Shown in pieces: positions 35,020-44,187 of a DNA stretch of 64,000 nt (position 1 is its first letter; every line of letters starts with the position of its first letter). The position numbers and the translations under genes are program-made. Below the pieces are notes generated by a model. That model was given only the letters and a program-made list of their open reading frames with translations. It made no database searches and was not told the origin of the DNA. This DNA is from G963556115 sp963677015 (GTDB lineage Bacteria; Planctomycetota; SZUA-567): assembly GCA_963677015.1 (NCBI GenBank), contig OY781533.1:1798001-1862000 (forward strand), in the 5' to 3' direction.

Positions 35020-35766
35020 TTAAAACACAGTCATTAATGGCGCTGGGAGTACCTGTCTGATATCAGATGGAAGAGATAGTGGGACATAATTATCAACATC
35101 CCCACGGTTCTCGTAAAGCCATGCTACATACATCATAATTGCAAGCTTAAGAACTTTGCCAAACCCATCAGACTCTGTTACCCCGACAGTAAGCAGCAAC
35201 CTGATATGCCCGATATAGTTCATTCCACCCATCTCTATTACCGGATACTCCCAAGGCGATTTATAAATATTAGTATTGATGTCAATGATATCCCAAACAG
35301 TCGCGCCTTCCTCTTTAAGCTCTACAGTATCTACACTCACAACAGGGTAACGCTCAACAGGGATAGTAATCTCATCTTTGCTACTACATGACACAGGCAT
35401 ATCGAGATACATATATACCTTCTTTTGTACTATATCAATATTTAGATATTCTTCGATTCTTGAGGTCGCAGCCTGAATCAGCACAATCAGGATCTGATCG
35501 TCAACCTCTGAACTTACTCTGAGAAATCCTTTAACGTCACCAAGTGTTACATAATAACGCTGTCTGGGAAGCCATTGAACTTCACCATCATTAACAGAAC
35601 CCGAATTTAACCACTCAGGCTCAACACTTCCTGATACCCCGCTCTTGCAGCAAACGTAATACATACCCTTATCAATAAGGGGTGTGACAGCCGAGGTCTC
35701 TGCCGTATAAGCGATGTTCGGCTGCCACTTTAACAGAAGAGAAGGAGTAATCTCAAAGCGTGGCAT
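35020..35766 (-). CDS. head-tail connector (HK97 gp6-like) with N-terminal carbohydrate-binding-like extension
   Basis: A 248-residue protein. Residues about 70-240 are the gp6-like helical connector (LGDVKGFLRVSSEVDDQILI, ATSRIEEYLNID, LKLAIMMYVAWLYENRGDVD). Residues 1-65 form an extra beta module (WQPNIAYTAETSAVTPLIDK) resembling chitin-binding-type or decoration modules seen fused to phage structural proteins. Confidence 0.75.
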   Translation of the reverse strand: MPRFEITPSLLLKWQPNIAYTAETSAVTPLIDKGMYYVCCKSGVSGSVEPEWLNSGSVNDGEVQWLPRQRYYVTLGDVKGFLRVSSEVDDQILIVLIQAATSRIEEYLNIDIVQKKVYMYLDMPVSCSSKDEITIPVERYPVVSVDTVELKEEGATVWDIIDINTNIYKSPWEYPVIEMGGMNYIGHIRLLLTVGVTESDGFGKVLKLAIMMYVAWLYENRGDVDNYVPLSLPSDIRQVLPAPLMTVF

Positions 35767-35773
35767 AAACTAA

Positions 35774-36181
35774 TTATTCCTCTTCCTTGAAGGTAACAAT
35801 AGCAGCAGCAAGATCTTTCTCATTCATCTTAGAAATAAGCTTGCTGTTAAACTTATTGCCACCTACTAGTACTTTGAGTCTATCTCGCATATCCTTGACA
35901 GTAAGCTCTGACATCAAGCAATCCACTTCATTATCATAGTTTTCCTGAGTTCCTTCAAAATCCGATATTGAAGTCTGGGTGTCCTCACTATCGGTTCCTA
36001 TATCATCAGAATTATCAGATTCATCAGCAAGGAACGCCTCGGCAAGAATATCCTTATCAACAAGACTTTCGATCTCAGATAAAGGATATCCGGTCAAGTC
36101 GTAGATCTCATCTTTCTTAAATTCAATAAGATCCACACCATTAAAACAAAATGAATAACTTTTCCTTGCCAAATACAGCAT
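35774..36181 (-). CDS. small acidic phage protein, function unknown
   Basis: A 135-residue protein with an N-terminal beta part (LIEFKKDEIYDLTGYP), an Asp/Glu-rich linker (DESDNSDDIGTDSEDTQ) and a C-terminal helix. It lies between decoration-like and connector genes, and is possibly a head-completion factor. Confidence 0.55.
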   Translation of the reverse strand: MLYLARKSYSFCFNGVDLIEFKKDEIYDLTGYPLSEIESLVDKDILAEAFLADESDNSDDIGTDSEDTQTSISDFEGTQENYDNEVDCLMSELTVKDMRDRLKVLVGGNKFNSKLISKMNEKDLAAAIVTFKEEE

Positions 36182-36186
36182 AATAC

Positions 36187-36576
36187 TTATACCTCCGCTG
36201 GTGTGATCATAGTATCGCCAACAACTGACACCCGATACTTATTAGTGTCAGCACCATTGATAACCGCTTGAAGATAACGCTTAACTGAAAAGACGCCAGC
36301 CTTACAACACTGCTCACCGTTACCAGTGCTTTCTCCTGGAGCATTACCAATAATTTTATTCGCATCAACCGGATCAGGATCAGACATATCTGAACGATCA
36401 GACTCCATAAAACTAAAAGTAGCCCCAGCAGTCACACTACCGCTATTCTGAGCAAAGAACCCAACACCTCTCAGCCCTTTTGTATCAATGACACTTGACA
36501 TACCGCCGACATTACCAGAGATTGTCACCTCTTCGTTGGCAAGCTGTCTACGGTCAGAAACTGCATCTCTGTTCAT
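36187..36576 (-). CDS. putative head decoration/structural protein
   Basis: A 129-residue, Gly/Ser/Thr-rich beta protein (EEVTISGNVGGMSSVIDTKG). It lies just downstream of the capsid gene, a common place for decoration proteins. No specific family was recognised. Confidence 0.5.
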   Translation of the reverse strand: MNRDAVSDRRQLANEEVTISGNVGGMSSVIDTKGLRGVGFFAQNSGSVTAGATFSFMESDRSDMSDPDPVDANKIIGNAPGESTGNGEQCCKAGVFSVKRYLQAVINGADTNKYRVSVVGDTMITPAEV

Positions 36577-36645
36577 TTCTAAAACTCCTCTATGAATAAG
36601 CCCTTAAATAACATTTCAAATCATCGTAATATCAATATCATTCTA

Positions 36646-37989
36646 TTACTTAACCTTGAGAATTTTACCTGCTTCAAAGTTCGTCACAGCACCACCGACC
36701 CTGGTACGATTCTTAATCTTAAGGAATCCGTCACTACTATATGGATCAGCTTGTGTCCACATGCCAATACGGTCCAGAATAGTATAGAACTCTCCCCAGT
36801 CAGCCAAACATACGGCCAGTGAATTAGCTGCAACTCCCGGCATATCATCAAAGAATGCAACCTTTTTACCCATGAGCAACAGATCAGCCCCCTGAGCAAG
36901 CATGGCAGGATTAACAAGGTAATGACCATCAGAAGCTTTAAGCGTCAAAATATTTTTGTAGAACGTAGTACTGTTCATCGCCCATGCAGCATTCTGCAGA
37001 TACTCTGACTTTAGATCCCCAAGAAGACGAATAACATCATCACCACCAATCTTTCCAGAATCCTGAGTTTCAACCTGCTCAACAGCGTTTCTATAGTAAT
37101 ACTTCTTACCATTCTTTGGCCAAGCATCATAACTAAGGAATCCCTGAGCCTGTTTTACGCCACTGCCACGAACAAACTGTGTGTTTTCCTGACGCGAGAA
37201 TTTCTTGGTAACTTTCTGCTGCAGCCATTCCTGAAGATTGAAAACCGCATCTTCAAGCAACTGAAGAGAAATAGGAACTTTGGCCCAGAGTTCATTGGTA
37301 CCAATCTCTACGAATCCCATGTCAGGCATTGAACTTTCACTTCTTTTATCAGCTTCGCCAATCTCAGAAATTTCAATATCCTCATCATCAAGCATTATTT
37401 TCGCGCTCTCAGTAGAGATAGAGATAACAGAGGCATAGTTTCGCAATGGTGAGGTCTCATAACGCTTTTTGATAATCCTGGATAGAAGCTCAACAGGAAC
37501 AACATAACCACTGTGCGGGTTATTACCGATAAAAGCTGCTGCCTTCATCTTTTCCTGCGCTTCGGGGCTAGAAAAACTGGCAAAACATTTCACATACTCA
37601 TCAATAACAGCATCATACTGTTCCTTGAGAACATAATTATTATTTGCGCTCAGTGAAGACTTAAGAGCGCCCCAATATTCATTGTGAGCCTGATACCCGG
37701 AAGAACTTACTGAACCAGCAGCGTATTCTTTCTGAATAACTGTAATACTATCATTAATTACATCAATTGTTCCGTTCAACTTCTGCATAGCTTCGCTCTG
37801 GGCTTTAGCTTCTGCCTCTAGTCTGTCTGTCTTACTTTTGATATCAACAATATCTTGTCCGGCTTTTTCAACAACCTCTCTTGTTTCAGCTGCTTCCTCA
37901 CCATACTTATCATTTTTTTCCTGAATTGCAGAGATAGCTTCATTCATCTTCTGCATATCTTTTTCTTTAACTTTTACTGTGGTTTCCAT
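36646..37989 (-). CDS. HK97-fold major capsid protein with N-terminal delta domain
   Basis: A 447-residue protein. Residues 1-95 form a coiled-coil scaffold (delta) domain that the protease would remove. The HK97 core follows (GYVVPVELLSRIIKKRYETS, LEDAVFNLQEWLQQKVTKKF, GSGVKQAQGFLSY, RVGGAVTNFEAGKILKVK). It overlaps the protease stop by one base. Confidence 0.92.
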   Translation of the reverse strand: METTVKVKEKDMQKMNEAISAIQEKNDKYGEEAAETREVVEKAGQDIVDIKSKTDRLEAEAKAQSEAMQKLNGTIDVINDSITVIQKEYAAGSVSSSGYQAHNEYWGALKSSLSANNNYVLKEQYDAVIDEYVKCFASFSSPEAQEKMKAAAFIGNNPHSGYVVPVELLSRIIKKRYETSPLRNYASVISISTESAKIMLDDEDIEISEIGEADKRSESSMPDMGFVEIGTNELWAKVPISLQLLEDAVFNLQEWLQQKVTKKFSRQENTQFVRGSGVKQAQGFLSYDAWPKNGKKYYYRNAVEQVETQDSGKIGGDDVIRLLGDLKSEYLQNAAWAMNSTTFYKNILTLKASDGHYLVNPAMLAQGADLLLMGKKVAFFDDMPGVAANSLAVCLADWGEFYTILDRIGMWTQADPYSSDGFLKIKNRTRVGGAVTNFEAGKILKVK

Positions 37990-38672
37990 TACACATTCTC
38001 CAGTAGATTCATTAATTCCTTAAAAACTTCACTCTCACAAGCCTCAATTATTTTTGATTCTTCACTCTTTATCAGAACAGCTACAATTTTATCAGCAATA
38101 TCTTCCGAACATTTAAACCCACCTGTGCATAGTAGATGCTTTAAGCCGACAGGATTCTCTGAATATTGTTTTAGTGATATACTGTTTAATGACTTAACCT
38201 CAGTAATCAACGCGTCAGTATTTGCTGGAAAGGTAACGAAAGAGATTTCCATAAGATCAATTTCATCAAGATAACAAACATCATCTTCATCAAGTCTTCC
38301 CATATGGGAACGGACAACTCGATACCCGATAGAGAGAGCACGGATGCTTTTAACAAGAAGTTGAGGTCTAAGACGTTCCTTTACAAATGAATCGGACAAG
38401 GGGAGATAAGCTTTAGCAATCAGTCCTTCTTCTACTTCTTCCATCATGCGCCACACGCCCAGAGGCTCATCACTTCGATGTTGCCAAAGTGCTGGAATCT
38501 CAGGGTTCTTATCCAAAGAATTTTCAAATGCCTTAGGTATGATAATATCAGAATAACAATCCTTGGTGTATGCAGCTGCAATCCCAGTAACCGTGAGGTA
38601 TTTTTCACCATCGACGGTTTCCTCATCAGATGACTTGATTTCAAATCTCAGGTTTTTGCGCTTAAATTCCAT
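37989..38672 (-). CDS. HK97-type prohead maturation protease (U35)
   Basis: A 227-residue serine protease. The catalytic His is in LWQHRSDEPLG and the catalytic Ser in IRALSIGYRVV, the conserved S78 arrangement. It is translated from GGAG 6 nt upstream, and the ribosome binding site lies only 13 nt after the T-tract of a strong hairpin, so its expression may depend on that hairpin or on antitermination. Confidence 0.9.
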   Translation of the reverse strand: MEFKRKNLRFEIKSSDEETVDGEKYLTVTGIAAAYTKDCYSDIIIPKAFENSLDKNPEIPALWQHRSDEPLGVWRMMEEVEEGLIAKAYLPLSDSFVKERLRPQLLVKSIRALSIGYRVVRSHMGRLDEDDVCYLDEIDLMEISFVTFPANTDALITEVKSLNSISLKQYSENPVGLKHLLCTGGFKCSEDIADKIVAVLIKSEESKIIEACESEVFKELMNLLENV

Positions 38673-38683
38673 TGGATCACTCC

Positions 38684-38740
38684 ATAAAAAAAGCGCACCT
38701 CTCCCTGAGAAAATTGTCGGGAAAGGTGCGCTTACACGCT
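38684..38740 (-). terminator. hairpin/terminator repeat, copy A
   Basis: On the minus strand: AAGCGCACCT, then TTCCC, a loop, GGGAG and AGGTGCGCTT followed by TTTTT. It forms a 10-bp outer stem plus a CCC/GGG inner stem. The whole 57-bp block, including the loop and an upstream AGCGTGT, is nearly identical to copy B at 43138-43196 (about five differences), which is more conservation than a terminator needs. Confidence 0.9.
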
Positions 38741-38876
38741 ATATTTATAATTACACTTTAGCTTTAATTACATTAGTTATTAACAACTTCCATAATACTA
38801 CCTCAACTAAAACCGAAAATCAAGGTTAATTTTTAAAATATATTTTGTGATATAATTATATTTTAAACTAATAATA

Positions 38877-41351
38877 CTAAGCTATTGCTTTATACATATT
38901 TTCCTTATCATGGAATTTATCTAAAATCTCTTTCAGTCCAATCGTTTCATCAATAATATCCTCAAGACCATCCGAATAAATATTCTCTGAATCAGCATCT
39001 TCCTCATTCACGGATATTGCGTTATTGATAAAATCCATCACCTGCTCTACTCTCTTGGACTTAGCTTCTGATAATTGCGCGGTAGATGCTTTAAGTTTGC
39101 CATACTCATCAACCTTGATATCAAGAGGCGTATCAATGTCATATTCCTCCTTCAGATATTCACTGGCACTCTGACTAATCTCTCTCAGACCGTCGCCAAG
39201 CTCCTTCGTAGCCGCTTCATCCGCTTCGGGTGATATTACTTCATAACTGATCCCCTTCTGATAGTCTACACTAACTTTCACCGAATGCTCAAATTCATCG
39301 GTATCTCCATCCTCATAACTATGCTGTTCAAGTAGTAATGATGAAATGGTTTCATATTGAGCACCAATTTTTTCAGTATTAAGTATTTTACCGGCAATAG
39401 TTTTAAGCCTTTCAGTCAGTTCTTCACCTTCTCCGTTTACACCTCCTGTAACTTCAAGGTTACCATCAGCATCAAGGATAGCCTCAAATGACTGAATATA
39501 CATGTCTGGAGTAACAGGAGGACCATTTATTCCAGATACCCCCATTTTATCATTTTCGTCATTATACCCAGTCATTCCGTCCATTACCATCTCTTGAATT
39601 GTCTTCTCAAGAATTGGCAGTGTCGTCTCAATATCATCGCTTACAAAATCACCGGCACTGAAGGCAATACCAGCAACAACATTATCACTAATATCATCTA
39701 TACCATCGATATCATCAAAGAGACCTGATAGTTCCTCCTTATCTGCATTGTCAGGCATCATTTCGTATAATTTATATGCGGTGCCTATAGTCAGACCACC
39801 TTTGGTTGTGAGCTCTGTAAGCGCGGTTTGATTTACATCAAGCTCCTGTAATGAATCAGCGAGTTCTTTTGCTTTTTCAGGATCCTTGTTCAATGCTTCC
39901 TGCAACTTTGCAGCCAAAGCTTCTCCATCTTTTCCACCTTCAAGAGAAGTGACTGTTATGGTACCGTCTTCGGCTACTCCTATTTCTACTTTATCCTCAT
40001 CGCCAATCGACATCCCCTGCTCAGCAAGGATATCATTGACCTGGGTAGAAGCAGCTTCTTTGAGTTTATCAACCTTTTTCAGTTGGCTGGAAATTAATGA
40101 ATTAAGATCAGACCCATTTTTTAGGCCAAGAAGGTTCCCGATATTTCCTGTATCCAGCATTACCCAATTCAATCTACCACCAGCGGTATCTACAACTTGA
40201 GCAGTAGCCACTTCGGTTCCAGGAGCCACATCCTCAGTGTTATCAAGAACCGTTGAAACTAGCGTGCTCTCTGTTATTGTATTACTCTGACTACTAATCA
40301 TTGAACCTTCTGGAGGGATATCGTCATTCCAAATATCTTCTAATATCCGTTGGTGTTCACCATACTCTTTCAATTCAATTTGTGACGCATTCTTAGTAAT
40401 ATCCCACATCTTTTGTGCCGCGGCAAGACCTTCTTTATTACTCTCCGTTTCTGGTGAATAATGTAGGATTTCATCAACATCATAAATGTCTCCCCAAGCA
40501 GAACCAAACACATTTAACTCCCACTGCTCAGTATTCGAATAATGAGCACCCACAACAGTGTGATAATCTCGAAGGTTACTCATAGTTTCATGCATTGTAT
40601 TCTTAACATAACTGTCTGCACTAAGAATTTCAGAAACACGATTATCTACATCTTCCCCTTTTGCACTCTCAACTTTTACACGATAGATATTAGCTGGCAT
40701 ATTATTAGAATAATAAACCTGCTCAAGAGAAAAGGCCATATCAGTAGCACCGTCAAATCCAGGAATCTGTGACTTTAATTTGTCATTTATATAGTTAAAA
40801 AAAGAATTGCGTTCCTCACCAGTATTAAATAAACACTTTTTAAATGCAAAATCGACACCAGAATTTTCTTTAAATCCATTATCATCTGTATTATACCATG
40901 TATTAAACTTTCCATAGAATTCACCTGTTATCTCTGGAGCAGATGTTGAGTGCATGTCGCCATTAAATATGTATTCATCATATTCTTTGCCATTTAACTC
41001 AACATAATATGCATCCTGTGACCACTTACTGGTAGAACTGGAAGAAGAATTATCACCTTCAGTCGACAATTCTTCTTTAAGAATAGATAATATTTCAGAA
41101 TCACCTCCCAAAACAGCTGCGATTTCATTTTTATTATCAATATTTCCAATTATTTCAAGTTGACCGCTTTCATCAATATCAAGAGCAAGCGAGCCCTGTC
41201 CCTTGACCGTAACGCCAGCAGTATTTAATAATTCTGAAACCCGAGTGAACAATCTTTCTTGCGGTGTTTGCTCAGTTGATGTATCTTGCTGATTAGTCTG
41301 ATTTGAAATTTCCCGGTAAGACTCAACTGAACCTTTTGCTGATTCTATCAT
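38877..41351 (-). CDS. moron gene: large acidic repeat protein of unknown function
   Basis: An 824-residue acidic protein with no signal peptide or membrane segment. At least three clear copies (near residues 50-75, 450-475 and 740-762) and two weaker ones show a module of the form helix, short turn, beta-D-x-x-G-x-beta, helix: LDIDESGQLEII, IGVAEDGTITVT, IKVDEYGKLKAS, LDADGNLEVTG. A distinct domain (about 110-330: WSQDAYYVELNGKEYDEYIF) is inserted. GGGG 6 nt upstream favours the ATG at 41351 over 41363. It is unrelated to virion assembly by sequence, and is flanked by its own operator-like palindrome and a terminator. Function not recognised. Confidence 0.7.
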   Translation of the reverse strand: MIESAKGSVESYREISNQTNQQDTSTEQTPQERLFTRVSELLNTAGVTVKGQGSLALDIDESGQLEIIGNIDNKNEIAAVLGGDSEILSILKEELSTEGDNSSSSSTSKWSQDAYYVELNGKEYDEYIFNGDMHSTSAPEITGEFYGKFNTWYNTDDNGFKENSGVDFAFKKCLFNTGEERNSFFNYINDKLKSQIPGFDGATDMAFSLEQVYYSNNMPANIYRVKVESAKGEDVDNRVSEILSADSYVKNTMHETMSNLRDYHTVVGAHYSNTEQWELNVFGSAWGDIYDVDEILHYSPETESNKEGLAAAQKMWDITKNASQIELKEYGEHQRILEDIWNDDIPPEGSMISSQSNTITESTLVSTVLDNTEDVAPGTEVATAQVVDTAGGRLNWVMLDTGNIGNLLGLKNGSDLNSLISSQLKKVDKLKEAASTQVNDILAEQGMSIGDEDKVEIGVAEDGTITVTSLEGGKDGEALAAKLQEALNKDPEKAKELADSLQELDVNQTALTELTTKGGLTIGTAYKLYEMMPDNADKEELSGLFDDIDGIDDISDNVVAGIAFSAGDFVSDDIETTLPILEKTIQEMVMDGMTGYNDENDKMGVSGINGPPVTPDMYIQSFEAILDADGNLEVTGGVNGEGEELTERLKTIAGKILNTEKIGAQYETISSLLLEQHSYEDGDTDEFEHSVKVSVDYQKGISYEVISPEADEAATKELGDGLREISQSASEYLKEEYDIDTPLDIKVDEYGKLKASTAQLSEAKSKRVEQVMDFINNAISVNEEDADSENIYSDGLEDIIDETIGLKEILDKFHDKENMYKAIA

Positions 41352-41373
41352 AATTATCCCCATAATATTTCTA

Positions 41374-41391
41374 CTGATGAAAGTTCATCAG
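41374..41391. promoter_or_regulatory. 18-bp palindrome CTGATGAA-AG-TTCATCAG upstream of the moron gene
   Basis: A perfect 8-bp inverted repeat with a 2-bp centre, ending 23 bp before the start codon at 41351. It could be an operator or an mRNA hairpin controlling this gene independently of the late operon. A loose promoter (TTGACT with TATAAT-like sequence, poor spacing) lies upstream at about 41475-41500. Confidence 0.45.
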
Positions 41392-41534
41392 CATAATAAA
41401 TAACACCAGAAATTTTTCATAAAAATTAGAATGGTTAATTATTAAAATTAACGGACATAATCTTAAAATCTTTAGCAAAATTATATTTTTTGTAGTCAAT
41501 AAGTTAATATTTTAATTGTTTATCTACACAAAAA

Positions 41535-41566
41535 TTTTAGGGGAACAAATTAATGTCCCCCTAAAA
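41535..41566 (-). terminator. terminator after the secreted moron gene
   Basis: Minus strand TTTTAGGGGGAC, loop, TTCCCCTAAAA followed by TTTTTGTG. It separates the two moron genes into single-gene transcription units. The remainder of the 300-bp gap is AT-rich and noncoding. Confidence 0.8.
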
Positions 41567-41651
41567 CAACATAAACGTATAGTTTCCAACAGAATTAATA
41601 CGGTAATGTAATAATCATTATATTAATTATTAGTACTACATCAAAATTAAC

Positions 41652-43037
41652 TTATTCAGTTATATCTCTTAAAACATTTGAGGAAAACATTGATTCATCA
41701 AAGTCTTTACCCCCAGCTAGGGTTTCAAAATCACCTCTAACTGCAGAGACATTTACCAAAGCTTTTTTAGCAGAAGAAGAGCTTGAAGCAGCAACGACAT
41801 TGATTGTTCGGGTTGCACTTTCAGCTATAATCTGATCAGCGCTATTCAAAGCAACAACCTTCCACTGCCAAGTACCAGCATTTGGCAAACCAGAAAGATT
41901 CATTGCAGTGTATGCGCCACGATCAATATAACGCCATGTTCCGCCATTATAACTATAAAGCCAGAAGTATTTCGCAGCATTCAGGGTATTTCCCCAGTCA
42001 AATGCAATTGTCTGACCAACAGAAACAGTTACATTGTTAGCAGGAGCCAGTAATTCAGGATTGTTTGTTGCTTTAACAATAAGTGAACCACTTACTGGAG
42101 CTGTAACTACTTGTGAATAATTAATAGTTCCTAGATCATTATAATATGCAAATCTAAATTGAGTACCGGCTGGAACAGCATAGCTTACAATCCCATTGGT
42201 ATCAGTTTTATAACGGTCAGCAGTTAACAGTTTACTATTATCAGATGGATCAGCTATCATTACTTGTATATTTGCAGGATGTTTACCCAAATAACTGAGA
42301 GTTAGAGAAGATACTGTAGGCATTGTAAGGGTCTGACTTGCTGGGAATCTCATAATATTTTCTGAGCTGTAATGCCAGAATCCTTTGTATTTAGCGGCAA
42401 ATACGGCCTGAAGCGGAAATTCTGATGGAACAGCAAAACCAAACTTACCCAAGTTATTTGTTACAACCATATCCTTTGTTGTATATCCATGATCATTGAA
42501 CATTGCCGTATAACTAGCAGTATAGTCTGCATCTGTAGTTGGAAGCCATGCTGAATCAACATCTGTGCTAACTGGCGCACCTTTAAGACCTGGATTTACC
42601 ACACGTACTGGAATATCAGACAAAGGCATTCCATTTGAATCTAAAACCGTTACCACGGAATCTTCAGGAATTGGCGTTACGTCAGCTTGAGGAACATTTA
42701 TTGTCTGTTCATTAGGTCCTGGTCTACCCCTTGAAACTGCATAATGCCAAAATCCTTTATAGAGTGAGTAACAGTGATACTCGGTATCTGATGGCTGCAA
42801 ATCCAGAGGGATCTGAACATACCCATTAATTTCACCGGCAATATGGCCACAGTTTTCATTAGGTGGATACGGCAATGTTCTCATTCTACTCGCAGCACAA
42901 CTACGTGGCATTAATACATGTAACCCATTTTGCAGCATGCGATACCTTACATCAGCAGCATTTGAGTAATTCTGCGTAAGCATAACAACAGCAACGACAA
43001 ATAAAATCATGAAACTAATTTTTTGCAACATTTTCAT
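41652..43037 (-). CDS. moron gene: exported multi-domain beta-sandwich protein
   Basis: A 461-residue protein. Signal peptide (residues 1-27: MKMLQKISFMILFVVAVVML, cleavage after a SNA site). Two similar modules contain YKGFWHYAVSRG and YKGFWHYSSENI, each preceded by carboxypeptidase-regulatory/Ig-like sandwiches (VTVLDSNGMPLSDIPVRVVN). A fibronectin-type module near the C terminus has WQWKVVALNSADQIIAES. A poly-Ser linker (SSSSS) precedes the tail. It probably acts in the periplasm or outside the cell, so it alters the lysogen surface rather than the virion (inference). GGAG 8 nt upstream of the ATG. Confidence 0.7.
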   Translation of the reverse strand: MKMLQKISFMILFVVAVVMLTQNYSNAADVRYRMLQNGLHVLMPRSCAASRMRTLPYPPNENCGHIAGEINGYVQIPLDLQPSDTEYHCYSLYKGFWHYAVSRGRPGPNEQTINVPQADVTPIPEDSVVTVLDSNGMPLSDIPVRVVNPGLKGAPVSTDVDSAWLPTTDADYTASYTAMFNDHGYTTKDMVVTNNLGKFGFAVPSEFPLQAVFAAKYKGFWHYSSENIMRFPASQTLTMPTVSSLTLSYLGKHPANIQVMIADPSDNSKLLTADRYKTDTNGIVSYAVPAGTQFRFAYYNDLGTINYSQVVTAPVSGSLIVKATNNPELLAPANNVTVSVGQTIAFDWGNTLNAAKYFWLYSYNGGTWRYIDRGAYTAMNLSGLPNAGTWQWKVVALNSADQIIAESATRTINVVAASSSSSAKKALVNVSAVRGDFETLAGGKDFDESMFSSNVLRDITE

Positions 43038-43137
43038 TATAAATTCTCCAAACTATTAAATATAAAAATAACCTGTACCTCCAATACTTAAGCTACAACT
43101 AGTTTTCTCCTTTCACTGTAGCACCCATATTAGTACG

Positions 43138-43196
43138 ATAAAAAAAAGCGCACCTCTCCCTAAGAAAAATCGTCGGGACAGGTGCGCTTACACGCT
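43138..43196 (-). terminator. hairpin/terminator repeat, copy B
   Basis: Minus strand AAGCGCACCT-GT-CCC, loop, GGG-AG-AGGTGCGCTT followed by TTTTTT. It lies after the Mu gpF-like gene and is the partner of copy A 4.4 kb away. The two copies bracket the moron pair. Confidence 0.9.
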
Positions 43197-43239
43197 CTAT
43201 TACACAACATCATTACTTACTCAGTCGTCAGCAGGTATA

Positions 43240-44181
43240 TTACTCCTTAGAAACATCCTTAAAAACAACTGATCTAAACTTTACTAACTCACATCTGCAC
43301 TTAACAATCTCAGCGGGTGGAGCACCACGCATAGGATCTTCCGGGCACAACATACGATACACGCCATTAACAACAAAATCATCTTTTGACGGAATAGTCA
43401 CTCCATGCATAGCCCTATGTGTTTGTCGGACTTTCTTGTCTAACTTTGTAATCCATTGTTTAACACGGGTACCCGAGACTTCGACATCAATATCATCAAT
43501 AATACCGGCATTAACAAGGTCTTCATCATCAGGTGCAGCAAGTGTTCCGCGGTTCATAAACTGACCGGTTTCTGTAATAGCTATCTGTTTAATTCTTTGT
43601 TTAAAACTCCTTTGAACCAACCCAGAGGCTGTTTCAGCAATAGAATCAATTCTCCGCGCCGCACCAACAGTTTCAGCAACTGTTTCAGCTTCGATCTTAA
43701 TGGCTCGTTGATAAAATTCTGTAAATTGCTTATTGGTAGTGTTAACTATTGTCGCAGCCTGAACAGGCAAAATTTCACTAATCAGCCCAACAAGAGCAAG
43801 AGCATACAAACTCTTTGCTTTATTTGATTCATCCTCTGTAAAACCAACTGATATATGCTTACTGTAATCAAGCTCCTGAAGGAATTCTCCAATGTGACTA
43901 TATTGGCTTTCAAGCAAAGATTCAAGTTCTGTAACCATACTATCAGGGACTACCGGAACTGTACCAACAGCAACTGAATGCTTATATAGTAGAAGCAACT
44001 TTCTAAAATGTTTGGAGAGTTCAGGCACAAAAATATTTTCAAGTCTAAACCTAGCCTCGTACTTCAAGGTCGCTTCGGCAATATGCTCATCGCGGACAGA
44101 TGCGTTCTCTTTTTCCTGTGCAACTTTTATCATCCGCCCGGCAAAATTTACTGTTTTATACTCCCAATCATTTATAGCCAT
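43240..44181 (-). CDS. Mu gpF-like head morphogenesis protein
   Basis: A 313-residue protein. The C-terminal 110 residues are the gpF/SPP1 gp7 minor-head domain: RIKQIAITETGQFMNRGTLA, then WITKLDKKVRQTHRAMHG and GAPPAEIVKCRCELV. It sits directly after the portal, as usual. It is followed by terminator copy B. Confidence 0.9.
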   Translation of the reverse strand: MAINDWEYKTVNFAGRMIKVAQEKENASVRDEHIAEATLKYEARFRLENIFVPELSKHFRKLLLLYKHSVAVGTVPVVPDSMVTELESLLESQYSHIGEFLQELDYSKHISVGFTEDESNKAKSLYALALVGLISEILPVQAATIVNTTNKQFTEFYQRAIKIEAETVAETVGAARRIDSIAETASGLVQRSFKQRIKQIAITETGQFMNRGTLAAPDDEDLVNAGIIDDIDVEVSGTRVKQWITKLDKKVRQTHRAMHGVTIPSKDDFVVNGVYRMLCPEDPMRGAPPAEIVKCRCELVKFRSVVFKDVSKE

Positions 44182-44187
44182 GATTTT

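Noticed and set aside
36592..36822. Plus-strand ORFs within late genes (here and elsewhere)
   Set aside because: Shadows of the leftward genes; no ribosome binding site or recognisable domain.
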